Shown here in pieces: positions 28,998 to 38,851 of a stretch of DNA of 64,000 nt. Position numbers and translations under genes: made by a program. The notes under the pieces are model-generated. The model did no database searches, was not told where the DNA came from, and was given only the letters and a program-made list of their open reading frames with translations. Numbering within the stretch: position 1 is the stretch's first letter; the number at the start of each line of letters is the position of its first letter. This DNA comes from Bacteroidota bacterium (GTDB taxonomy: Bacteria; Bacteroidota; Bacteroidia; Chitinophagales; Chitinophagaceae): NCBI GenBank assembly GCA_016715505.1, contig JADJZY010000008.1:1-64000 (forward strand), in the 5' to 3' direction.

Positions 28998-29849
28998 TTA
29001 TTCTGAATTGACACGACTACGCAAAAAGTGAATACAGTGCTGAATCGCTTCCTTTGTCGAATGCGGTAAGTGGCTGTCCAACCAAGGGTGTTTACGACCG
29101 AAAACATGGTCGGTTGGTAATTCTATCCATTCAACTTCAGGCTGCCAAATGGCCAAATTTCGGGCATCTTCAATCTGAACTGCATGATCCAAAGTACCAT
29201 GAATCATTAAAATGGGCTGATGGATGGATGAAATGGCTTTTTTAATATCCAAAGCCTCTGCATTTTTTTGGTAATCCTCAAATAACTGATATGCCAGGGG
29301 CATTTCCTGCTGGGTGCGGGCGTTCCAATAATGGGCGATTCCACTTCTTTCCCATTCCTTCATTTGCTCCTCCGGCCACTTTGCCCAAGGGGTTTTACAT
29401 TGATGTACCGAAGCCCAGGTAATTAATGCGTTTACCCGATTATCACGACTGCATTGGAGGATTGATATGCCGCCCCCTCTGCTATGTCCGAACAAAACCA
29501 TGGTTTGAAAGTTTCCAAAATGGGTTCTGTGTTCATACAAATGATTTAAACAAGCATTCAAATCATACAATTCAATGGAGTAATTGTTTTGCGAGAATGC
29601 TTCCAAATCCGCAAATGATTCGGGAAATTCGGGTGTCGTTCCATTGTGAGATCCGTTGTATTTAAAAAAATGGAAGCCTTCCCGAACGAAGGCTTCCGCA
29701 ATTAAATCAAACTGCCCCCAGTCCTTAAACCCGTTAAATCCATGGGTATAAACCAAGATAGGCGCCTGAGGAATTTCAGTTTCAAAAAAATCATACAAAA
29801 TAGGTTTGTTATTAAACCCATTGAGCAATTGATTTTTCCTGACCAACAT
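28998..29849 (-). CDS. Alpha/beta-hydrolase
   Basis: 283-residue cytosolic hydrolase or peptidase of the prolyl-oligopeptidase/dienelactone type. The nucleophile elbow is FGHSRGGGISI (Ser near residue 121), the acid is probably Asp in MIHGTLDHAVQIED and the base His in TDHVFGRKHP. An oxyanion-type HG motif occurs in YTHGFNGFKDW. The substrate is unknown. It starts 2 bp after the CotH gene stop codon on the same strand. Confidence 0.85.
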   Translation of the reverse strand: MLVRKNQLLNGFNNKPILYDFFETEIPQAPILVYTHGFNGFKDWGQFDLIAEAFVREGFHFFKYNGSHNGTTPEFPESFADLEAFSQNNYSIELYDLNACLNHLYEHRTHFGNFQTMVLFGHSRGGGISILQCSRDNRVNALITWASVHQCKTPWAKWPEEQMKEWERSGIAHYWNARTQQEMPLAYQLFEDYQKNAEALDIKKAISSIHQPILMIHGTLDHAVQIEDARNLAIWQPEVEWIELPTDHVFGRKHPWLDSHLPHSTKEAIQHCIHFLRSRVNSE

Positions 29850-29851
29850 GT

Positions 29852-31447
29852 CTATTCGATCACCAGTTTACGCGTCAATACCTGATCGTTTTGTTCAATA
29901 CGAATCAAATAAATCCCTTCGGTAAATGCACGCGTATCCAATTGAGCACGAGGGCCACTGAACATCGATTTGTATAAACTTCTTCCTCTTAAATCAAGTA
30001 CTTCAAGTTGCCAAGGTTTTGCATTCCCGAAATCGCCCTGAATGGTCAGCCAATCGCTGGCTGGATTCGGGAAAAGTTCCACCTGCATATTTTTTTCTGT
30101 TTCGTTCAAAGCAACCGGCCACAAACACAAACCTGCTACCCATTTGTTATCCAACCAGCTTAAACGTTTACGAATAAATTGTTTTAATGCATCAACTTCT
30201 TCATTAAAATTAGTCGCCATAGGTGTGGGTTCATTATTCAGCGGAACGCCCCAAATTGGCCATTGAGTGAAATTTCTACTCACCGCATTATTGGCCGTTA
30301 AACGGGTTTTCATAGAATCGATGATGGTAAAAATTTTATTGGTGTCTAAAATTTGATTCGGCAAACGATAATCGCGATACATACATTTTAAATCTTGCAT
30401 GAAGGAGACATCTGTGGTTAATTTGGACCACCAAAAAGGAGGTAATTTACCTAAACTTGGGCAAGAAGCACCAATCTGATAACACCAGCCGGTATCGGAT
30501 GCGCTTGAACAATCTGCAGTATTCCGCCAGGCCAAATCAAAACCCCAAACCGGACCCGGTCGCATTTTTTTCTCTTTATCTTTATACATATATACATTAC
30601 TTCGGTAAGCATCGTAGTTACGGCTAACCTCATTCATGATCATATAATCGATAAATGCGTTCACGGCACCATAACGACGCCATCCCAAAGCTGTATCCTG
30701 AAAATTGGAAGCATTCATCGCTGTTTCAAAACTATCCACATATGCTTTGATGTAACTTGTTTGAGCAGGCGTGATGTCTCCGGCATCCGGATAATCTATC
30801 ACAAATTTTATTTGCTGGGTAGTTGCATATGGCGGGGCAAATGCGCTGGTCCCCAAAGCGGTACCATCATCAATTTTCCAGATGTAGCCCCCGGTCAATT
30901 CGATGCCCGAATTATCGGTGGTATTCAGGGTAGCGAGGTCAAGACGGCCAGCTGTTTTTTTGATTTTTTCTCCAAAAAGATAAACGCCCTGGTATGATCC
31001 ATTGACGATGAGTTCACAATGTTCCATTTTCGGAGCGTATCTGCCCATGGCTTCGTGCAATCGGTTTGTGAGAGCGGTTCGCATTAAAGAACGATCGTTG
31101 TATGACGACAAAAGTACCCAATCATTATCGGAGGGCATCCCCAGTAATGAAGTATCTACATTTACGTTCGGGGCACTCCATGTTTCAACATTATAAGAAG
31201 GTTTTGGACTGGATACATTTCCACGAATTCTAACCCCAACCATTCCTACAAATGTTGCTGGATCGGTTTGATTATTGATTCCGCTGGTATTGTCGATGAT
31301 GGACATACTCCCCTGTTGTTCGGTTGCCGTAATTGCTGCGGGTGTTGTAATCAGAACGATGGGCAAATTGGTGGTAATTTGAGCTTGAACCCCTGAATGG
31401 ATGAGCATCAGCGCCAGCATAAAGGAAAAGATGTTGATTTTTTGCAT
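29852..31447 (-). CDS. CotH kinase-family surface protein with T9SS tail
   Basis: 531 residues with a signal peptide (about 1-22). The CotH atypical kinase domain covers roughly 60-410, with VGVRIRGNVSSPKPSYNVE, YNDRSLMRTALTNRLHEAM, YQGVYLFGEKIKKTAGRLDL and GFDLAWRNTADCS, where the Lys and Asp residues of the kinase-like site are expected. The C-terminal 75 residues are a T9SS sorting domain (VELFPNPASDWLTIQ to LTRKLVIE). So it is secreted and surface-attached, where CotH proteins phosphorylate proteins or bind cell envelope material. It is divergent from a second, larger CotH protein. Confidence 0.88.
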   Translation of the reverse strand: MQKINIFSFMLALMLIHSGVQAQITTNLPIVLITTPAAITATEQQGSMSIIDNTSGINNQTDPATFVGMVGVRIRGNVSSPKPSYNVETWSAPNVNVDTSLLGMPSDNDWVLLSSYNDRSLMRTALTNRLHEAMGRYAPKMEHCELIVNGSYQGVYLFGEKIKKTAGRLDLATLNTTDNSGIELTGGYIWKIDDGTALGTSAFAPPYATTQQIKFVIDYPDAGDITPAQTSYIKAYVDSFETAMNASNFQDTALGWRRYGAVNAFIDYMIMNEVSRNYDAYRSNVYMYKDKEKKMRPGPVWGFDLAWRNTADCSSASDTGWCYQIGASCPSLGKLPPFWWSKLTTDVSFMQDLKCMYRDYRLPNQILDTNKIFTIIDSMKTRLTANNAVSRNFTQWPIWGVPLNNEPTPMATNFNEEVDALKQFIRKRLSWLDNKWVAGLCLWPVALNETEKNMQVELFPNPASDWLTIQGDFGNAKPWQLEVLDLRGRSLYKSMFSGPRAQLDTRAFTEGIYLIRIEQNDQVLTRKLVIE

Positions 31448-31714
31448 ATTTATTTTTTGTCTAAAGGTTTATCGAAAGGAATCGTGATTTTTCTCTATTG
31501 AGCCATCAATAAAATCAATGATTTTTTTTCACCTTGCAATTTAGGGCATAAACCGACAAAAGCGCCCCTCAAAAGAGATAAAATTGGTATTTCCACAGAC
31601 AAAACCTAACTTTATTGGCTGTTAAAACGTCATGCCTCGGGGATTGTTATGCAAGCTCTGAAATGGCTTAAATATCATTATAAAACCAAATAACAAACGT
31701 ATAAAATTAAACAG

Positions 31715-34513
31715 ATGAGAAAAATTTCCTTGTTTTTAATTTCTGTTCTTTGCTTCAACTTCTCGGATGCACAGATACTAATCAATGAGTATTCTTGCTC
31801 CAATACCAACACCATCCTCAATTCTTTCAATGAATATGATGATTGGGTTGAAATTTACAATGCAGGTGGTGCCGCAGTAAATCTGACCGGCTATTACCTG
31901 AGTGATGACCCGGCCGAACCCATGAAATGGCAGATCCCGACTGTGGTACCTGTGAATGCCGGTGCTCGTAAAATGATCTACTGCAGCGACAGAGGTGTGG
32001 TAGCCGCCAATGGTGACATTCACCCCTCTTTCAAACTGACCCAGGCCCGATATACCGGTGAATGGTTTTTGATTTCTGATGCTTCCGGCGTATTGGTTGA
32101 TTCGGTTCACTTGAACTTAACCCAACGCGCACATTCACGTGGACGGACGACGGATGGTGCTGCTACTTTTTCTTTGTTCCAAACACCTACACCAAATGCT
32201 TCCAATGCAGGATCTACAGCTTATTTGTTATATGCAACCAAACCCAGCATGAATGTTGCAGCAGGATTTTATACGACCGCGCAAAATGTGGTTTTAACTT
32301 CACCGGATCCCGGCGTTACGATTCGTTATACCACAGACGGTTCAACGCCTACAGCAGCCTCCACCGCTTACACCGCACCAATTGCCATTACACAAACTAC
32401 TGTTGTGCGTGCGAAGGCATTTAGCAGTAACGCTCAGGTGGCACCTAGTTTCACTGAAACAAATACCTATTTTATCAACGAAAACACCACTTATAATATC
32501 ATTTCGGTTAGTGGCCCGTTTACAACAACCTTGTTTACCTGGAACTCCCAACCTATTTTTTGCCACTATGAATACTTCGATAAAAACAAAAATTTTGTAG
32601 AAGAGTTTGAAGGACGTGCAAAACGTCATGGACATGATTCCTGGGCCTATCCTCAAAAAGGCTTTAAAGTTTATTCCCATGATGAATCGGGTTATCAGGC
32701 TAAAATGGAACACAAATATTTCTCTACCAGCTTAAGAGACACTTTTGATATGGTCATCTTAAAAGCAGGAGCATCTGACAACTATCCGGGCGGTCCTACA
32801 GTGAGTGCGCACATGCGGGATGCTTTTGCCCATACTCTGGCTGAACGTTATGAATTAAATATGGACTATCGTCGATTTACACCAACCATTGTTTTTGTAA
32901 ACGGACAATATTGGGGTGTTTATGAAATTCGTGAAAGAGTCGATAAAGATTTCTTTGAATACTACTATGGTAAAAAAGAAAGCAAAGTGGATAATTTACG
33001 TTATTGGGGTGGTATGATTGTTGGCCCGGGTACGACAACCGGTTGGAACTGGCTGACCAATTATATTGACAACAATAATATGGCTGTTCAGGCAAATTAC
33101 AATGTCGTGAAAGATAGCTTGGACGTCGAGAGTTTTGCCCAATATTTTATTTTCAACCAATATCTCGTAAATACCGACTGGTTGAACTGGAACACGCAAT
33201 GGTGGAGAGGACGTGGAAATAACAATTACGTTAAATGGCGCTATGTTTTGTGGGATGAAGACAATATCCTTGACCTTGGCCAAAACTATACCGGTGTTGG
33301 TAACACTACTTACCAAAACGATCCGTGTGACCCATTCAGTTTATTCCAAAATAGTAGTAGCATTAAACACACCCAAATGCTGACAAAACTCTTACAAAAT
33401 ACAGAGTTTAAACAAATGTATGATCAGCAATGGTTGGATCTTTTAAATGGTCCGTTTGAGTGCACCAATATCCTTTTTCACTTTGATTCAATTCGCGCGA
33501 TCTTAACACCTGAAATGCAGGCTCAAATTAATCGTTGGGGAGGCACCATCACCGACTGGAACAATAACTGCGATTATATGCGCAGCCAAATTTCAAATCG
33601 TTGTGCCATTATCGGAACCAAATTGGACTCATGTATGGATTTAAATCCTCAGCAATTAAAACTGAACGTCATGCCTCCAAATTCAGGAACTATTGCTATT
33701 GATGGTAGTGTGAAAGCTCCTTATATCTGGGAAAAAACCATAAAGGGAGATTCGATATATACCTTAAAAGCAACTCCTACCGGTGGGCAATACTGGGCAT
33801 TTGACCATTGGGAATATCAGGCTCCGCAAAATACAATGTCGCCTAATACAACCACCGATCAGGTGCAGTATGACTTTAAGAAAAAAGATTCGGTTATCGC
33901 CTATTTCAAATATTTCAACTATGACTCAGTAGAAGTGACATTTGATGTTACCCCTCCTGGAACAGGTACCATCACTTTAGATGGTAATACATTCAGTACG
34001 TATCCCACAACTTTAACCCTCGATCGACGCTTTACGTATAATTTGACTGCTACACCAGCACCTAGTCATAAGTTCATTGATTGGAATAAAAATAATCTAA
34101 CAACCACATTTACTCCTTCTGCTTTGGAAAAACAAGTTACTTTTGGTTATCAGGAAAAAGAAACGGTTGTAGCGGAATTTGAGTTTATTCCACCACCACC
34201 TCCTCCTCCTCCACTGCCAAACTTAAGTGGATTAGATCGCTCTGTATTTATTCCTAATGCATTTTCGCCGAATAGCGATAATAACAATGATTTGTTCAGC
34301 ATCCGATTAGGAAAAGATGCCATTGGTATGGATATGACCATTTTTGATCGCTGGGGTAAACAAATTTACAGTAGCACTTCAATCAACGCAGGTTGGGATG
34401 GACGTGTCAAAGGAAGAGATGCAGATATTGGCGTTTACCAATACATCATTAAAGTAAAATTCAGAGACAATAAAGTCGAAACCTTTACGGGAGATTTCAC
34501 CCTCATTCGTTAA
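31715..34513 (+). CDS. Multidomain CotH surface protein (LTD, CHB_HEX_C, CotH, CHU_C)
   Basis: 932 residues, signal peptide 1-19. Domains in order: lamin-tail domain (about 20-160, ILINEYSCSN, DDWVEIYNAGG), a chitobiase C-terminal-like beta domain (about 175-255, VTIRYTTDGSTPTAAS), a CotH kinase-like domain (about 275-610, FKVYSHDESGYQAKMEHKYF, YWGVYEIRERVDKDFFE, WVLWDEDN-like stretch YVLWDEDNILDLG), two InlB-type repeats (about 640-830), a proline run, and a gliding-type CHU_C domain (VFIPNAFSPNSDNNNDLFSI, about 850-932). The last domain is a T9SS signal of type B. It should sit on the outer surface and may act on or bind glycans. It is monocistronic, ending at a strong terminator. Confidence 0.9.
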   Translation: MRKISLFLISVLCFNFSDAQILINEYSCSNTNTILNSFNEYDDWVEIYNAGGAAVNLTGYYLSDDPAEPMKWQIPTVVPVNAGARKMIYCSDRGVVAANGDIHPSFKLTQARYTGEWFLISDASGVLVDSVHLNLTQRAHSRGRTTDGAATFSLFQTPTPNASNAGSTAYLLYATKPSMNVAAGFYTTAQNVVLTSPDPGVTIRYTTDGSTPTAASTAYTAPIAITQTTVVRAKAFSSNAQVAPSFTETNTYFINENTTYNIISVSGPFTTTLFTWNSQPIFCHYEYFDKNKNFVEEFEGRAKRHGHDSWAYPQKGFKVYSHDESGYQAKMEHKYFSTSLRDTFDMVILKAGASDNYPGGPTVSAHMRDAFAHTLAERYELNMDYRRFTPTIVFVNGQYWGVYEIRERVDKDFFEYYYGKKESKVDNLRYWGGMIVGPGTTTGWNWLTNYIDNNNMAVQANYNVVKDSLDVESFAQYFIFNQYLVNTDWLNWNTQWWRGRGNNNYVKWRYVLWDEDNILDLGQNYTGVGNTTYQNDPCDPFSLFQNSSSIKHTQMLTKLLQNTEFKQMYDQQWLDLLNGPFECTNILFHFDSIRAILTPEMQAQINRWGGTITDWNNNCDYMRSQISNRCAIIGTKLDSCMDLNPQQLKLNVMPPNSGTIAIDGSVKAPYIWEKTIKGDSIYTLKATPTGGQYWAFDHWEYQAPQNTMSPNTTTDQVQYDFKKKDSVIAYFKYFNYDSVEVTFDVTPPGTGTITLDGNTFSTYPTTLTLDRRFTYNLTATPAPSHKFIDWNKNNLTTTFTPSALEKQVTFGYQEKETVVAEFEFIPPPPPPPPLPNLSGLDRSVFIPNAFSPNSDNNNDLFSIRLGKDAIGMDMTIFDRWGKQIYSSTSINAGWDGRVKGRDADIGVYQYIIKVKFRDNKVETFTGDFTLIR

Positions 34514-34530
34514 TAGTAATTTCATTTAAA

Positions 34531-34564
34531 AAAATCCCGGACAATGAGCCGGGATTTTTTTATT
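34531..34564 (+). terminator. Rho-independent terminator
   Basis: A 10-bp stem AAAATCCCGG / CCGGGATTTT (34531-34540 and 34549-34558) with an 8-nt loop, followed by a T run. It lies 18 bp after the stop of the multidomain CotH gene and immediately before the TATTTTTG box of the YceI gene. Confidence 0.9.
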
Positions 34565-34568
34565 TTTG
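34561..34568 (+). promoter_or_regulatory. Candidate -7 box (TATTTTTG) of the YceI operon
   Basis: It matches TAnnTTTG and is followed after 6 bp by the YceI ATG at 34575. If used as a promoter it would give an mRNA with almost no 5' leader. No -33 element is clear, and the T run of the terminator overlaps it, so this is tentative. Confidence 0.35.
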
Positions 34569-34574
34569 GAAAGC

Positions 34575-35114
34575 ATGAAAAGTTTTCTTTTTTTATTCCT
34601 GTACTTACTCTCTTCCAAAGAGTATTACAAAATTCAGGAATCCAACGTGCGATTTACTTCATCGCAAACACAAGAAACGATTCGTGCTTTTAGTAAATCC
34701 TTAAAGGGGGTAATCGATAAAAATACCGGACAATTCCGGTTCAGTATTGCAATGAATACTTTTGATGGATTCAATAGCCCTCTGCAAAAAGAACATTATA
34801 ATGAAAACTATATCGAAAGCAATCGATACCCTGAAGCTCAGTTTATAGGCAGGGTTATTGAACAAATAGATTGGTCCAAACCCGGGACTTATACAATTCG
34901 CGCCAAAGGCGATTTTATATTACATGGACAAACGAAAAACCTCATCATTCCTTCACAAATACAAGTGATCTCTGAGCAAGAAATTCGGATTAAAAGCCAA
35001 TTCAAAATCAGCCTAAGTGAATTCGGCATTAAAATACCCCGTATGGTCCATAAAAAACTTGCTGAAATGATTGATGTCAGCTTAGATTGCCGCCTGATTA
35101 AAACTGATTCGTGA
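34575..35114 (+). CDS. YceI-family lipid-binding-like protein (copy 1)
   Basis: YceI proteins are periplasmic lipocalin-like barrels that bind polyisoprenoids or quinone-like lipids. The start is the ATG at 34575 (MKSFLFLFL, a hydrophobic export signal) rather than the TTG at 34566. The family stretches are FSIAMNTFDGFNSPLQKEHYNENYIES and FIGRV, with RAKGDFILHGQTKNLIIP. The product has 179 residues. Its TGA stop overlaps the GTG start of the sensor kinase (GTGA), so they are coupled. A second YceI follows at 40.4 kb. Confidence 0.85.
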   Translation: MKSFLFLFLYLLSSKEYYKIQESNVRFTSSQTQETIRAFSKSLKGVIDKNTGQFRFSIAMNTFDGFNSPLQKEHYNENYIESNRYPEAQFIGRVIEQIDWSKPGTYTIRAKGDFILHGQTKNLIIPSQIQVISEQEIRIKSQFKISLSEFGIKIPRMVHKKLAEMIDVSLDCRLIKTDS

Positions 35115-37927
35115 ATATTCTCTATAAATGGTCATTGCTGCTTTTGACACTATGCGCTCAATGGGGAAATATTCAGGCCCGTTTACTGGACAACAAATTT
35201 GATTATCACGCTATTGCCGTTGATCCGAATAACCGAATATGGTTGGGAAGTTCAAATGGCCTATACGTATATGAAAACAGACAGCTGAATGGATTCGCTA
35301 AAACAGCCAATCTGCAAATAAGCAGCCTGTGCTTCGTAGGACAAACCCTGTTAATTGGCACCCAACAAGGCTCCATTTACCTGTTAACTCCCGGAGAGCG
35401 AATCCCTCAAAAGCTGGTTCAATTCGGGCATCCAATTTCCGACATTGAATGGAAACCCAATCATCCCTTGCTGATTGCAACAAAAGGAGAAGGTTATTAT
35501 ACCATCGATCCATATCAAATAAAACACTGGTCGACCAAAAATGGCTTACACGATGATTTTATTTATCAGGTTGACTTCGACTCGATGAATAAAATTTGGT
35601 CGGCTAGTGATCAGGGCTTACAAATTCAGGATAAAAATTCTTTTCAATTCCTGGATTCAAAAGACGGTATTCCCGATCCTATAGTCACCTCATTTCAAAT
35701 AAAAGATGAGGCCATTTATTTTATCACTCAATCTGGACATATCTGTAAACGCAGCATCCATAAGAGTGATACGTCAAACTCATTTACAACCCTTTCCATT
35801 CAGCCATCGCTCAATCATATTTTGGTACTGGACAAAAGCCTGTATATTACATCCGACTCCGGCTTGCTGAAATACTCACTTATCGGTCAGGAAATAGGGC
35901 AAACATTTCGCAAACAATCATTACAAAAAAGCATCGTTGACCTCGAAGGAAATCACCTCATAGCCGGAAAAAAAATACTCGAATTATTGCCAGGCGAACA
36001 ACTTCAATGGATTACCGAAAGCGAACAACAACCCATCAGAAATGTACACAGCATTCTCGCCTTGCCCGATCAATTATGGTTGACGCCTGACCAGGGACTG
36101 TTATATATTCATCTGAAGAATGGGACAGAGGAGTTTACCCGAATGAACCCGGCTGAATCCATGATCGACATCACCGATATTCAGTCCAAATCTCTAAACG
36201 AACTTTACATTGCAACATCCGGTGCTGGTTGTTTTATTTACAATACCCAAAACAAAATATTCAGCAAAGTCCCTTTGAACGCCACCCAAAGCGGAAACAC
36301 CATTCTTGCATTAAGTGCCGACAGTAATCGTTTATGGATGGCTACCCTGAATGGAATTTGGTATCGACAAAATCTCACTGACACTTTCCTCTCCCTGGAA
36401 ACCCAATGGAATCATAAAAAAATTATTGCCAACGATCTTCTCTTGCGCAAAACAAACCATACGTTATTTGCGAGTGATGGAATTGGTTTAATTGCTCTTG
36501 GCCAATCAGGTCTTTATGATTTCGGAATTCCATTGGGAATCTCTGCCCGGGATTTTTATCACCTTGAAGAAGATTCTAAAGGACGGATTTGGACCAATGC
36601 CCGCCATCAGGGTATTTATTGTATTGATGGACAAAAAGTTTATCATTTTACAGAGGAGGAAGGCCTGAGCGATAATGAAATCGTCTCATTCTCGATTCTC
36701 AACAATCAATATGTCGTTTGTGTGAGCAAAAAAGGTATTGACCTGATTCATTTGAATAATCATTTTATTACCTCCTATCCTGCTGAAGAAATGAGTTTGG
36801 ATTTTGAGCCCGAGTATCAATCCATTAGCCAGTCCGGACATGAAGTATTTATCGGCACCTCCCAAGGGATTTTATGTTTTGGGATTCCCACTTACAAAAA
36901 AATCATCATACCGGAAGTGTACATCAGTCAGTTAAAGGTGATGAATCAAAATCAGGCCATCAAGGAACAGCAATTTGAATACGATCAAAATTATTTTTCA
37001 TTTACAGTATCGAACCGGAGTAATCATCAAAACCATGTTTTTTATCGATATCGTTTATTGGGCTTATCTGATATATGGAGTGTCACCTCCAATCATGAAA
37101 TCATTTTCCCCCGACTCGAGCCAGGGGATTATCAACTCGAAATATCCAATTCGAACAATCGGAATTTCCACAATGCCCACGTTTGTCAATATACATTTAG
37201 TATTAAACCTCCCTATTGGCAAAGCATTTGGTTTATCATTTTTGTTTTTCTGTGTTTTGCATCCTTGATTATTCTGTATATCCGATTTCGTGAAAAAAAT
37301 CTAAACAAAATTCAGCTGCTTGAAAAAGAAAAGGCGATAGCTGAACTCGAGGCGCTGAAAACACAGGTCAGTCCACATTTTTTGTTCAATAGTTTTAATA
37401 CCCTCCTGCAAGTTATAGAAGAAGATCAAGAGAAAGCTTTGGAATACACATCCAAACTGAGCGACTTTTATCGTTCTTTGATTTCGTATCGGAATAAGAA
37501 CCTGGTTAGCCTGGAAGAAGAATGGCAATTGCTGGAAAACTACTTTTTTCTACAAAAAATGCGCTTTGAAGATGCCCTTCACCTGCACATCTCTGGTCGA
37601 TCAGAGAACGATGTACAGTATTGGATTCCACCACTCATTCTTCAGTTGTTGGCCGAAAATGCGATTAAACATAATACAGTAAGTTTGAGTCATCCATTAA
37701 ACATAGAAGTCAGCCTGAAAGACCATCAGATTATCTTCCGGAATAACATCAATGTAAAAAAAGACAAGGAAAAGGGAGAAGGGATTGGCATCGAAAATAT
37801 CCGCAATCGTTATAAAAGTTTAATCTCCAGACCTGTAGTGATTCAAAATACCGGCACTCATTTTACGGTCATGATTCCGGTCATTCATCGAGATGAATTG
37901 CAAAATCTGCAATTTTCATCCTCCTAA
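35111..37927 (+). CDS. Propeller sensor histidine kinase, LytS-type
   Basis: 938 residues, GTG start overlapping the YceI stop by 4 bp. A signal peptide is followed by about 570 residues of Reg_prop blades (NRIWLGSSNGLYVYE, RIWTNARHQGIYCIDG), a Y_Y_Y domain (about 590-690), one membrane helix (about 700-725, SIWFIIFVFLCFASLIILYI) and a cytoplasmic kinase of the His_kinase/LytS group with the phospho-acceptor His756 in SPHFLFNSFNTL and an ATP-binding region (LLAENAIKHN, GEGIGIENIRNRY). It should sense a periplasmic signal and phosphorylate the LytTR regulator encoded next. Confidence 0.92.
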   Translation: MNILYKWSLLLLTLCAQWGNIQARLLDNKFDYHAIAVDPNNRIWLGSSNGLYVYENRQLNGFAKTANLQISSLCFVGQTLLIGTQQGSIYLLTPGERIPQKLVQFGHPISDIEWKPNHPLLIATKGEGYYTIDPYQIKHWSTKNGLHDDFIYQVDFDSMNKIWSASDQGLQIQDKNSFQFLDSKDGIPDPIVTSFQIKDEAIYFITQSGHICKRSIHKSDTSNSFTTLSIQPSLNHILVLDKSLYITSDSGLLKYSLIGQEIGQTFRKQSLQKSIVDLEGNHLIAGKKILELLPGEQLQWITESEQQPIRNVHSILALPDQLWLTPDQGLLYIHLKNGTEEFTRMNPAESMIDITDIQSKSLNELYIATSGAGCFIYNTQNKIFSKVPLNATQSGNTILALSADSNRLWMATLNGIWYRQNLTDTFLSLETQWNHKKIIANDLLLRKTNHTLFASDGIGLIALGQSGLYDFGIPLGISARDFYHLEEDSKGRIWTNARHQGIYCIDGQKVYHFTEEEGLSDNEIVSFSILNNQYVVCVSKKGIDLIHLNNHFITSYPAEEMSLDFEPEYQSISQSGHEVFIGTSQGILCFGIPTYKKIIIPEVYISQLKVMNQNQAIKEQQFEYDQNYFSFTVSNRSNHQNHVFYRYRLLGLSDIWSVTSNHEIIFPRLEPGDYQLEISNSNNRNFHNAHVCQYTFSIKPPYWQSIWFIIFVFLCFASLIILYIRFREKNLNKIQLLEKEKAIAELEALKTQVSPHFLFNSFNTLLQVIEEDQEKALEYTSKLSDFYRSLISYRNKNLVSLEEEWQLLENYFFLQKMRFEDALHLHISGRSENDVQYWIPPLILQLLAENAIKHNTVSLSHPLNIEVSLKDHQIIFRNNINVKKDKEKGEGIGIENIRNRYKSLISRPVVIQNTGTHFTVMIPVIHRDELQNLQFSSS

Positions 37928-38016
37928 AATCATTGTTCATCGGAGGGATTTCCGTTTTGAGCAGGTGGATCAATAAATTTACCAAACAACAATAATCAGA
38001 TCCCCCAAAATCGACT

Positions 38017-38772
38017 ATGACCACAATCATTTTTGAAGACGAAATACCAGCAGTAAAACGCCTGACTAAATTGATACAGGAATACGATGCAAATATTCAA
38101 ATATTAAAAGTCATCGATAGCATTGAAGATGGTTTAAAATGGCTTAGAGAAAATGAAGCCCCCGATTTCCTGTTTATGGACATTCACCTTTCCGATGGCA
38201 ATAGCATGGGTATCTTTAAACTACATCCCATTCAAGCCCCGGTTATTTTTACGACGGCCTATGATGAATATGCCATTGATGCCTTTAAAGTAAACAGTGT
38301 TGACTATTTGCTCAAACCCATCAAGAAGGAAGCCTTTTCGGCGGCCATGGATAAACTCAAAAACATCCATCTCAAATCAGGTAAAAATAGCCATGAGATT
38401 CTCCCTTTGGAAGAACCTAAAGAGTTTAAGGAACGTTTTGTTGTAAAACTTGGCAACAAATTAATTCCGATTGAAACTTCCAATATCGCTTATTTCTATT
38501 CGAAGGATAAAATCAGTTTTATCTGTGATCAGGACGGAAAATCTTTTCCCATTGATTATTCATTGGATAAAATTGAACAAATGATAGACCCCAGGATATT
38601 TTTCAGGGTGAATCGGCAAATACTTTCTTCGCACGACGCCATTCGTGACATTCAAATGGGTTTTAAGGCACGTATCAATTTAACCCTTTTTCCTGAAACA
38701 AATATTGAAGCATCCGTCAGCAGTGAGCGTTCGTCTTTATTTAAAAAATGGATTAAAAAAGAATTTTCTTAA
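38017..38772 (+). CDS. LytTR-family response regulator
   Basis: 251 residues. The receiver domain (1-115) has acidic residues Glu7/Asp8, phospho-acceptor Asp55 in FLFMDIHLSDG, Thr80 and Lys100 in YLLKPIKK. The C-terminal LytTR DNA-binding domain starts near residue 140 (RFVVKLGNKLIPIETSNI) with FRVNRQILSSHDAI. It lies 89 bp after the sensor kinase and is its natural partner. The downstream haem lipoprotein cluster is the obvious target, by proximity. Confidence 0.93.
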   Translation: MTTIIFEDEIPAVKRLTKLIQEYDANIQILKVIDSIEDGLKWLRENEAPDFLFMDIHLSDGNSMGIFKLHPIQAPVIFTTAYDEYAIDAFKVNSVDYLLKPIKKEAFSAAMDKLKNIHLKSGKNSHEILPLEEPKEFKERFVVKLGNKLIPIETSNIAYFYSKDKISFICDQDGKSFPIDYSLDKIEQMIDPRIFFRVNRQILSSHDAIRDIQMGFKARINLTLFPETNIEASVSSERSSLFKKWIKKEFS

Positions 38773-38851
38773 AGCCTTTTATTCATCCACCTTGTTTACC
38801 GTTTTATCACATCAAAAAATGCATCACTTAAAATTCGTCGTTCATTTGCCA

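Noticed and set aside
31511..31529. AT-rich stem AAAATC/GATTTT followed by a T run in the CotH divergent spacer
   Set aside because: The stem is short and has only A-T pairs apart from one, and no gene ends upstream on that strand, so it is not a credible terminator.
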